Shown piece after piece: positions 1-5,131 of a DNA stretch of 5,788 nucleotides. The notes beneath the pieces were generated by a model. It was not told the DNA's origin and searched no databases. It saw only the letters and a list, made by a program, of their open reading frames with translations. This stretch comes from Kiritimatiellia bacterium (GTDB taxonomy: Bacteria; Verrucomicrobiota; Kiritimatiellia; RFP12; UBA1067): the NCBI GenBank assembly GCA_017521065.1, contig JAFXEA010000528.1, forward strand, positions 1 through 5,788, in the 5' to 3' direction. Each line of letters opens with the position of its first letter. Position 1 is the stretch's first letter. Both the position numbers and the translations under genes were made by a program.

Positions 1-449
1 AACATCACGTCCAGATCGCCCCAGTGGACATCCGTCCAGAACTGCTTGACGGCTCCGGCGATGACGGGTCCGCGCCACACTACTGGGTCGGTGGGGTCTT
101 CAACGAGCATGTTGAGGGACATGATGCGTATGCCGCCGTTGGTTACGACCGGCTCAATTCCGTGTTCGCTCTGGATCGTACCGCCGGAGAGTCCGAACGC
201 CTTGGGGATGGAAGGACCGGTGATGTCCGCATCAAGGATGCCGACCTTGAGACCCTTGCGGGCGGCGGATGCCGCAAGCATTGTGGTCACGAAACTCTTG
301 CCGACGCCTCCTTTGCCGCTAGCGACGGCTATTACCTTCTTGACTCTAGAGGCGGCGTTGAGCTTTGCCGAAAAATCGAATTTTTCCTTGCGGTCTGCGC
401 AATTCTTGCCGCAGCTGGAACAATCGTGTGTGCAACTTTCTTCTGCCAT
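1..449 (-). CDS. Mrp/NBP35 (ApbC) family iron-sulfur cluster carrier ATPase, N-terminal part
   Basis: Partial gene: the first 149 codons are present and the rest lies beyond the left edge. The protein is a cytoplasmic P-loop ATPase of the SIMIBI/MinD group that carries Fe-S clusters to apoproteins. Seen directly: a deviant Walker A motif SGKGGVGKS at residues 44-52 with the signature first lysine, the family block DADITGPSIP at 73-82, and the motif WRGPVIAGAVKQF in the second half of the fragment. A short N-terminal extension has four cysteines at residues 6, 10, 13 and 17 (C-X3-C-X2-C-X3-C), as in NBP35-like bacterial Mrp proteins, where such cysteines are thought to bind a cluster. The ATG at 449-447 is supported by an AGGAG ribosome site upstream (465-461). 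It lies downstream of the regulator on the same strand but 232 bp away, so it is probably transcribed separately. The family assignment is secure; which apoproteins it serves is unknown. Confidence 0.95.
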   Translation of the reverse strand, partial: MAEESCTHDCSSCGKNCADRKEKFDFSAKLNAASRVKKVIAVASGKGGVGKSFVTTMLAASAARKGLKVGILDADITGPSIPKAFGLSGGTIQSEHGIEPVVTNGGIRIMSLNMLVEDPTDPVVWRGPVIAGAVKQFWTDVHWGDLDVM

Positions 450-460
450 GATGTTATATT

Positions 461-465
461 CTCCT
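461..465 (-). promoter_or_regulatory. ribosome binding site of the mrp-like gene
   Basis: On the minus strand this reads AGGAG, 11 nt before the ATG at 449. The spacing is slightly long, but it is the only Shine-Dalgarno match near the start and supports that start codon. Confidence 0.6.
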
Positions 466-475
466 ATGACCGCAT

Positions 476-481
476 ATTGTA
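476..481 (-). promoter_or_regulatory. possible -10 box for the mrp-like gene
   Basis: The minus strand reads TGGTACAAT, an extended -10 (TGn followed by TACAAT, 5 of 6 to consensus). It lies about 27 nt before the start codon and just upstream of the ribosome site. No good -35 box is present at 16-18 bp, which is acceptable for extended -10 promoters. It is enclosed by the short inverted repeat CCGCAT (470-475) / ATGCGG (495-500). This is a pattern match only. Confidence 0.35.
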
Positions 482-681
482 CCATATCGGGCGGATGCGG
501 GTGCGCCATATTCAATAAGTGTCGTGAACTGTGCTCGGCTCGGGGTAGAATAGGATGATTTTCGTTAGGTTGATTGCATCATCGAGGGCCGTTTGATGAA
601 ACCTATGGCTTGAGCAGTTTATGCACGGGATGAATATAGAACCATTATCCATTTGTCGCATCTCAGTTTGAAGAAGAATCC

Positions 682-1821
682 TTAATGGCAAGTAGGTGAG
701 TGTCCCCAAAATGCTTTATAGACGATACAGAATCGAGACAAGCTTTGGTAGCCTGTTTTTGCCGCCACTTCTTTCACTAAATATTTGCCTTCGTCAAGCA
801 TTTTCTTGGCTGCCTTCATCTTCACTTGGGTTATGTACTGGAGTGGAGTCATTCCGAGCTTCTGGCGAAAAGTTTTTGATATGGTGACATGTGAGTGCCC
901 TGTTAATTCGACAAGATCGATTGTTGAAAATGGTCTGTTAAGTGCCGAATCTATTTGTCCGAGTGCGTCCGCCAGCCATTCGGGATTGATCGCATGGCAC
1001 TCAGTGGAAGCCCGTTCTGCTATTCCTTTAGGAGATACATGATGAATTGGATGTGGCTTTTCTCTTGGAGTTTCCTTGATGATGGTCGTTAGCACTCGTG
1101 TCGCCGAGAATCCTATACTGTATGCGTTAGGGTCGATGCTGGAAAGCGGAATTTTTGCAAAAGCGCAGAGAAGTCTGTCGTCATCCACTCCAAGAATCGC
1201 CATTTCTGTTGGAACGTCAATGTCAACCTCCTCCGCCAGTTGCATGACATTAAGGGCCAGGAGATCATTTGCCGCAAACACAGCCACAGGGCGAGAAAGC
1301 TTTTTAAGCCATGACTTGAGTTCGTCTCTATTGATTATCGAACTTATGTCCGTGTTGAAGAATGCCCTTTGGTCCTGGACAAGGGAACATTCTTTTACAG
1401 AGGCATTAAATCCATGTCTTGCTAATACATCGGAGAACGCCTGTCGTCGCTTGTTGGAGAATGCAACACCTTTGAATCCCACAAATGCAAAGTTTTTATG
1501 TTGTTTGGCGATGAAATGCTCGGCGGCAAGAAAACCTATCTTCTTATGGTCGGAGTTTACGCCGAAAAAGCCAGGATATTCCCGTTGACAGAAAACATCC
1601 ACCACAGGCAATCCCGTCCGTTTCAGTTGGCGTGCGATGTTGTCGTTTGCGATACGGGCGATTATTCCTTGACAACCGTCAAATGTTCTACTGTTCAGCT
1701 TGTCATTCGGGTTAATCCAAGTAAGTCTTAGCGAGTGAGAACAGTTGGCGTATGCGGCAACTCCATCTATGAGGCGACGTCCGTATTCGCTTGAACATTC
1801 TGTCAAAACAGCTATTTTCAT
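682..1821 (-). CDS. XylR-like AraC-family transcriptional regulator with LacI-type sugar-binding domain
   Basis: A 379-residue regulator. Residues 1 to about 270 form a periplasmic-binding-protein-like type I sensor domain: it opens with MKIAVLTECSSEYGRRLIDG, typical of XylR-type proteins, followed by GIIARI, FFGVNSDHKKIGFLAAEHF, FAANDLLAL and AILGVDDDRLLC-type family blocks. Residues from about 285 to the end form an AraC double helix-turn-helix, with first helix pair around TIDLVELTGHSHVTISKTF and second around VKEVAAKTGYQSLSRF, ending in GHSP. Such proteins bind a sugar or sugar acid and activate, sometimes repress, nearby catabolic genes. It is transcribed divergently from the operon at 1974, its likely target. 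The frame extends six codons further to a GTG at 1839, but ATG 1821 gives the family-typical N-terminus. No Shine-Dalgarno site precedes it, and a -10-like box ends only 8 nt upstream, suggesting a leaderless transcript. The C-terminus stops only three residues after GHSP, slightly short for the family. The ligand cannot be read from sequence. Confidence 0.92.
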   Translation of the reverse strand: MKIAVLTECSSEYGRRLIDGVAAYANCSHSLRLTWINPNDKLNSRTFDGCQGIIARIANDNIARQLKRTGLPVVDVFCQREYPGFFGVNSDHKKIGFLAAEHFIAKQHKNFAFVGFKGVAFSNKRRQAFSDVLARHGFNASVKECSLVQDQRAFFNTDISSIINRDELKSWLKKLSRPVAVFAANDLLALNVMQLAEEVDIDVPTEMAILGVDDDRLLCAFAKIPLSSIDPNAYSIGFSATRVLTTIIKETPREKPHPIHHVSPKGIAERASTECHAINPEWLADALGQIDSALNRPFSTIDLVELTGHSHVTISKTFRQKLGMTPLQYITQVKMKAAKKMLDEGKYLVKEVAAKTGYQSLSRFCIVYKAFWGHSPTCH

Positions 1822-1824
1822 ATG

Positions 1825-1840
1825 TGTGAATTGTATCACA
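1825..1840. promoter_or_regulatory. CRP-like palindrome TGTGA-N6-TCACA, candidate operator
   Basis: The sequence TGTGAATTGTATCACA has perfect TGTGA/TCACA arms separated by six bases, the same core as the CRP/FNR-superfamily CRP consensus. It sits exactly on the regulator's predicted -10 box, where a bound protein would block transcription of the regulator. Whether a CRP-like protein, the regulator itself or nothing binds here is unknown; such short palindromes can occur by chance. Confidence 0.4.
1830..1835 (-). promoter_or_regulatory. probable extended -10 box of the regulator gene
   Basis: The minus strand reads TGATACAAT: a TGn extension plus TACAAT. Usual spacing puts the transcription start near 1823, about two bases before the ATG at 1821, so the mRNA would be leaderless. 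A weak -35 match (TGCACA, 1860-1855) lies 19 bp upstream. The absence of any Shine-Dalgarno sequence fits this reading. Confidence 0.45.
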
Positions 1841-1915
1841 AAGATGTTGTGAAGTGTGCATGTGCATTACTGATACATAAAACATTGTTTACGGAATCGT
1901 ATAATGATTTTGGGT

Positions 1916-1942
1916 TTGGCAAGGTATGTTCCATGATATAAT
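1916..1942 (+). promoter_or_regulatory. sigma70-type promoter of the sugar operon
   Basis: A -35 box TTGGCA (1916-1921, 5 of 6 to consensus) is followed after 15 bp by a perfect -10 TATAAT (1937-1942) with a TG extension at 1934-1935. The short spacer is compensated by the extended -10. Transcription would start near 1949, downstream of the first ATG of the longest open frame (1926), which argues for translation starting at 1974 or 1986. A second TATAAT at 1900-1905 has no acceptable -35 box. Confidence 0.6.
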
Positions 1943-1948
1943 CTATCA
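1934..1948. promoter_or_regulatory. inverted repeat TGATA-N5-TATCA over the rightward -10, candidate operator
   Basis: Perfect 5-bp arms separated by 5 bp cover the -10 box of the operon promoter and end at the expected transcription start, a position suited to a repressor. The arms are short, and part of the left arm is explained by the extended -10 itself, so chance is a real possibility. Confidence 0.25.
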
Positions 1949-1973
1949 CGAAAAATCAATTGGGACATATGAT

Positions 1974-3395
1974 ATGCGAAGAGACATGAGCAGAAGAGAT
2001 TTTGTGCGCGGTGTGGCGGCATCAGGTGCTGCATTGGCGTTTCCGGCAATAATTCCGGCTTCGGTTCTTGGTGCAGATGCGCCAAGCAATATAATAAATG
2101 TGGCGCAGATTGGATGTGGGCGCATTGGACTTACGATGGATGTCCCTGGTTTTCTGCGGACCAAGGGTGCTCGTATCGTTGCCGCCTGTGATCTTGACTC
2201 GCGCCGACTTGGGTATATGCGTTCGTTTATCTCCAAAAAACAGGGCGGGAAATCTCCAGGATCGATTGTCGGAGTAAAGGATTTCCATGATATCCTGACC
2301 CGTACGGATGTGGATGCCGTTTCGATTTCTACTCCCGACCACTGGCATGCACAGATAGCCATTGAGGCTGCATTTGCAGGAAAACATGTCTATATGCAGA
2401 AGCCGGCATCTTTAACAATACGTGAAGGGCGACTCTTCTCTGACGCAATATCTGAGACTGGGCGCACATTCCTGCTTGGCTCGCAGCAGCGCTCATGGAG
2501 ACAGTTCCAGCGAGCCTGTGCGTTTGTGCGTGAAGGACGTCTCGGTAAGATAAAATCCATCGAGGTCGGTCTGCCGGGTGATCCAGGCGGCGGTTCGACG
2601 GTGAAGATGCCCGTGCCGGACTGTTTAGATTACGATTTCTGGTTAGGATCCACACCTGATGCATACTATACGGAAGACCGTGTCCATAGTCAGATGGCCG
2701 ATGTCGTAAAGGCGGTGAATTCCCGTCCCGGCTGGCTTCGGTGTGAACAGTTCGGCGCCGGCATGATTACCGGGTGGGGATCTCACCACCTTGACATCGT
2801 CCATTGGGCTATGGGTTGGGAGAAGATCGGACCTCGCTACATAGAAGGCAAGGGCAGGTTCCATACTGGTGGACTTTGGGATGTGCATGGTGAATATGAC
2901 ATCACACTTACGTATCCGGACGGAACGCCTGTCAGGGTGTGGAATGAATTCCCCAATGGTGTCAGGTTCATTGGCGAGAAGGGCTGGATATTTGTAAGCC
3001 GTGGGGCGGCAAAGGCAACAGCAAGCGATCCGTCAATGTCTGGGCGCAGGCTTAAGGCGCTTGATGCAAGCGATCCAAAGCTGATATCCGGCGAACCGGA
3101 GGCGGAGCTTTATCTGAACGCGGTCAGGCAGCCTCAATTCCATCATCAGAATTTTGTGGATTCCATCAAGGCGAATGTTCCGAGCGAGGTCACCGCCGAA
3201 ACGGCGCATCGTTCCTGCAGCGCATGTCTGCTGTCATGGATTGGCATGAAACTTGGTCGCCGTCTTGAGTGGGATTGGAAAACCGAGCGGTTCGTGAACG
3301 ACACCGAGGCGGATACGATGTTGGAACGTACGGAGCGTGCGCCTTATGGAGCACGTCGTGCCTATGAACGGTTGAGCAGAAAGTTCAAGGCTTAA
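1974..3395 (+). CDS. Tat-exported Gfo/Idh/MocA family NAD(P)-dependent oxidoreductase
   Basis: A 473-residue protein. Residues 1-35 form a twin-arginine signal: SRRDFVR at 6-12, a hydrophobic stretch (about 13-32) and a small-residue cleavage region near LGADA. Next is a Rossmann fold with GCGRIG at 47-52, acidic residues after the second strand (CDLD, 72-75), the family block STPDHWHA at 119-126 and QKP at 142-144, whose lysine is the conserved active-site residue (most relatives have EKP). The C-terminal domain carries GWGSHHLDIVHW at 267-278, with histidines placed as in the active site. Family members oxidise or reduce hydroxyls on sugars, inositols and glycosides; Tat export lets the folded, cofactor-loaded enzyme cross the membrane, as known for Zymomonas glucose-fructose oxidoreductase. 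ATG 1974 is chosen because the longer start (1926) lies upstream of the promoter and GGGA sits 8 nt before 1974; ATG 1986 is a close alternative. First gene of the operon. Substrate unknown. Confidence 0.92.
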   Translation: MRRDMSRRDFVRGVAASGAALAFPAIIPASVLGADAPSNIINVAQIGCGRIGLTMDVPGFLRTKGARIVAACDLDSRRLGYMRSFISKKQGGKSPGSIVGVKDFHDILTRTDVDAVSISTPDHWHAQIAIEAAFAGKHVYMQKPASLTIREGRLFSDAISETGRTFLLGSQQRSWRQFQRACAFVREGRLGKIKSIEVGLPGDPGGGSTVKMPVPDCLDYDFWLGSTPDAYYTEDRVHSQMADVVKAVNSRPGWLRCEQFGAGMITGWGSHHLDIVHWAMGWEKIGPRYIEGKGRFHTGGLWDVHGEYDITLTYPDGTPVRVWNEFPNGVRFIGEKGWIFVSRGAAKATASDPSMSGRRLKALDASDPKLISGEPEAELYLNAVRQPQFHHQNFVDSIKANVPSEVTAETAHRSCSACLLSWIGMKLGRRLEWDWKTERFVNDTEADTMLERTERAPYGARRAYERLSRKFKA

Positions 3396-3430
3396 TGTTT
3401 GTTGCAAAAGTGCTTCACACAGGTAGATAT

Positions 3431-5095
3431 ATGAAAATGAAAAACATGCTTTTGGCTTCAGTTGTATTCCTTGCAGCCGGATTGAACCCATTCACGGCTG
3501 ATGCGCAGAGAGTAGACACGGCCTCTTCAGGTTCGGTGGATGTTCTTATATATACACGTTGGGATTTTGCAAAAGACGCCAAAACCGGTAAGGGGGTCAA
3601 GGGCGGCATCTATGGACCTCGCAAACTGAAGCCTTATCTACACGACTCTACCTATCAGGGCGCCGAAGAGACACGTCGTTACTTTACCGCAAACGGTTTT
3701 AGATGTCTTGTGACCGAAGACCCCGCTTTTTTCACTTCGGATGCGATGAAGAGCCTTAAACTTATTATGCTCTGCAGCTGCAACCATGAACTGTTTGATA
3801 CGGATGCACAGCGCGAAGCATTTTATGCCTTTGTTAAAAAAGGAGGTGGTTTGCTTGCCGTACATTCTTCCAGCGCATGTGAACGGGGAAGTGAGAGATT
3901 CCGTAAGTTTCTTGGAGGCGCTTTCGAACGGCATTATGCAAAACATCAAAGAGTGCCATTTCGTCGTGCGGACAGGTCTCATCCCGCAATTGCATGTCTC
4001 CCCGCTGATTACGTATGGGCGGATGACGAGATATATTTGAATCATCCAGACGAAGCGTCGGTGCGCCCCACCCTGATACTGGAATGGAATGATGTGCTTC
4101 CGGAAAGCCGCAAAAGAGACAAGCATGGATGTCCTAAGATCGGTGGACATATCCTTGAATGGTGCAAGATGTATGGCAAAGGACGTATCTATTACACCGC
4201 TCTTGGACATAATCCTGAGGATTGGGGCAAGATGGAATGGCAGATGCATCTTCTGGAGGCGGCGAAATGGGCTATGGGAATGACCCCTGATCGCGTAGGA
4301 GATGAATCCGCCAAGCCTGTAGTACGCACCACAATCGACGGTGTGGAATGCGTGGAAGGGGAAAAGACTGTTTGGAAGTTCAATATCGCCAACCGTGAAA
4401 ACAAACCGTTTGTGCATCCGCTCTGTCTGCCGGATGGACGTTGTGTGACGGATGCCCGTCCAAAGGATCATCCTTGGCATCTTGGTCTTTGGTTCTGCTG
4501 GAAGTACATCAACGGACTCAACTACTGGGAGCCGCGTAATCCGCCGTACAGCAATCTTTTCCCTGCGGGTATGACGGTATTGAAGGATTTCAAGATTGTT
4601 CCTAAGGGCGGCGCCTGTGAGGTTACACTATCCATGTGGTATGGGCCGCGCACCGAACCGGGAAATGTCTTGCTGGAGGAGGAGCGCAAGGTCTGCTTCT
4701 CTGAACCTGACGAAAAGGGCGCGTACAAAATCCGCTCTACACATGTTTTTACGGCAAAAGACAAGGTGAACCTTGATGCGCGGAGGCCTGTCGCATACGG
4801 CGGATTTTCTTTGCGTATGGCGAAAATGATGCGTGGATTCGAAATTCATGGCATTGGCGGAGAGCCTGATGCAAAGAAGAACATCGGCGGACCGAAAGAC
4901 ATGACAGCGGTCAGGTATGTGGATCCTAAGAACGGACATGGCATAGAGATGAAGATGCTTGCGCCTCTTGACGCCGAACGCATCTACACATGGAGTGACC
5001 ATTGCTTTGTCAATCCGATGCCGATATATGAAAGGGCGAAGGAACTATCTCCAGGTGATACATTTACCCTTGATTATGAGGTGTCCGTGTTTTGA
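3431..5095 (+). CDS. exported ThuA-like / DUF6807 (PmoA-type) fusion protein
   Basis: A 554-residue two-domain protein. Residues 1-25 are a Sec signal peptide (basic start, hydrophobic core, cleavage after ADA), with no lipobox cysteine. Residues from about 32 to 285 form a ThuA-like domain, a class I glutamine-amidotransferase-like fold named for trehalose utilisation, with the loop KKGGGLLAVHSSSA at 136-149, a DEIY segment and GRIYYTALGHNPEDW near its end. Residues from about 300 to 552 match DUF6807, labelled PmoA in databases, with DHPWHLGLW at 346-354 followed by NGLNYWE; the real function of that family is unclear and a methane role is not implied. ThuA proteins are genetically linked to Gfo/Idh/MocA dehydrogenases, as here, and are associated with keto-sugar metabolism. 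An in-frame ATG at 3395 overlaps the upstream stop (TAATG) but would bury the signal peptide; ATG 3431 has AGG seven bases before it. Reaction unknown. Confidence 0.88.
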   Translation: MKMKNMLLASVVFLAAGLNPFTADAQRVDTASSGSVDVLIYTRWDFAKDAKTGKGVKGGIYGPRKLKPYLHDSTYQGAEETRRYFTANGFRCLVTEDPAFFTSDAMKSLKLIMLCSCNHELFDTDAQREAFYAFVKKGGGLLAVHSSSACERGSERFRKFLGGAFERHYAKHQRVPFRRADRSHPAIACLPADYVWADDEIYLNHPDEASVRPTLILEWNDVLPESRKRDKHGCPKIGGHILEWCKMYGKGRIYYTALGHNPEDWGKMEWQMHLLEAAKWAMGMTPDRVGDESAKPVVRTTIDGVECVEGEKTVWKFNIANRENKPFVHPLCLPDGRCVTDARPKDHPWHLGLWFCWKYINGLNYWEPRNPPYSNLFPAGMTVLKDFKIVPKGGACEVTLSMWYGPRTEPGNVLLEEERKVCFSEPDEKGAYKIRSTHVFTAKDKVNLDARRPVAYGGFSLRMAKMMRGFEIHGIGGEPDAKKNIGGPKDMTAVRYVDPKNGHGIEMKMLAPLDAERIYTWSDHCFVNPMPIYERAKELSPGDTFTLDYEVSVF

Positions 5096-5120
5096 TGGTG
5101 TGAGAGGGAATTAGCCCCAA

Positions 5121-5127
5121 AAGGAGG
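5121..5127 (+). promoter_or_regulatory. strong ribosome binding site of the SDR gene
   Basis: A full AAGGAGG lies 4 nt before ATG 5132. It is by far the best Shine-Dalgarno sequence in the window, whereas the two upstream operon genes have weak ones, so the SDR may be translated at a higher rate from the shared mRNA. Confidence 0.8.
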
Positions 5128-5131
5128 AAGT

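Larger units (their letters stand above)
450..681. other. intergenic region between the regulator and the mrp-like gene
   Basis: This 232-bp stretch separates two genes on the minus strand. Apart from the probable promoter and ribosome site of the mrp-like gene near 460-500, nothing convincing was found. No stable GC-rich hairpin followed by a T-run (reading leftward) marks the end of the regulator transcript; the best candidate, CATCA/TGATG around 570-597 with a 12-nt loop, is too weak to call. A 65-codon open frame on the minus strand (709-512) has no recognisable similarity and no ribosome site, and is not called as a gene. Confidence 0.6.
1825..1857 (+). repeat. imperfect 10-bp direct repeat TGTGAAtTGT / TGTGAAgTGT
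   Basis: Two copies, at 1825-1834 and 1848-1857, match at 9 of 10 bases and are offset by 23 bp, about two helical turns. AraC-family proteins typically bind direct-repeat half sites about 21 bp apart, so this could be the regulator's own site. The left copy overlaps the CRP-like palindrome, so the two interpretations compete. Confidence 0.3.
1822..1973. promoter_or_regulatory. divergent control region between regulator and sugar operon
   Basis: This 152-bp region is the only non-coding DNA between the regulator and the divergent operon, so it must hold both promoters and probably the operators. It is AT-rich relative to the flanking genes. It contains extended -10 boxes on both strands (TGATACAAT to the left, TGATATAAT to the right), a CRP-like palindrome, a 10-bp direct repeat and an inverted repeat over the rightward -10, each listed separately. 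Confidence 0.8.

Noticed and set aside
24..558. Two overlapping plus-strand open frames of 164 and 170 codons
   Set aside because: They lie mostly opposite the mrp-like gene, whose minus-strand frame carries an intact Walker A and other diagnostic motifs; their translations resemble no known family.
570..597. Hairpin CATCA/TGATG considered as a terminator of the regulator transcript
   Set aside because: The stem is only 5 bp, AT-rich, with a 12-nt loop and no T-run on the relevant strand.
512..709. 65-codon minus-strand open frame overlapping the regulator's end, considered as a small gene or a frameshifted continuation of the regulator
   Set aside because: It has no ribosome site and no AraC-like sequence; the regulator already contains both helix-turn-helix motifs and ends just after the usual GHSP, so no frameshift is needed.
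1900..1905. TATAAT as an alternative -10 box for the operon
   Set aside because: No acceptable -35 box at 16-18 bp and no TG extension, whereas the TATAAT at 1937-1942 has both an extension and a -35 match.
1979..2088. Possible lipoprotein signal on the Gfo/Idh/MocA enzyme
   Set aside because: No lipobox cysteine follows the hydrophobic segment; the SRRDFVR motif indicates Tat export.
3638..4480. 280-codon open frame on the minus strand, inside the ThuA-DUF6807 gene
   Set aside because: Its translation shows no recognisable domain and it lies wholly opposite a well-supported coding region with clear family motifs; it is an antisense shadow.
4300..5095. Reading the DUF6807 half as a methane oxygenase subunit because of the PmoA database label
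   Set aside because: It is a soluble exported domain in a sugar operon and lacks the membrane segments of particulate methane monooxygenase subunits; the label should not be transferred.
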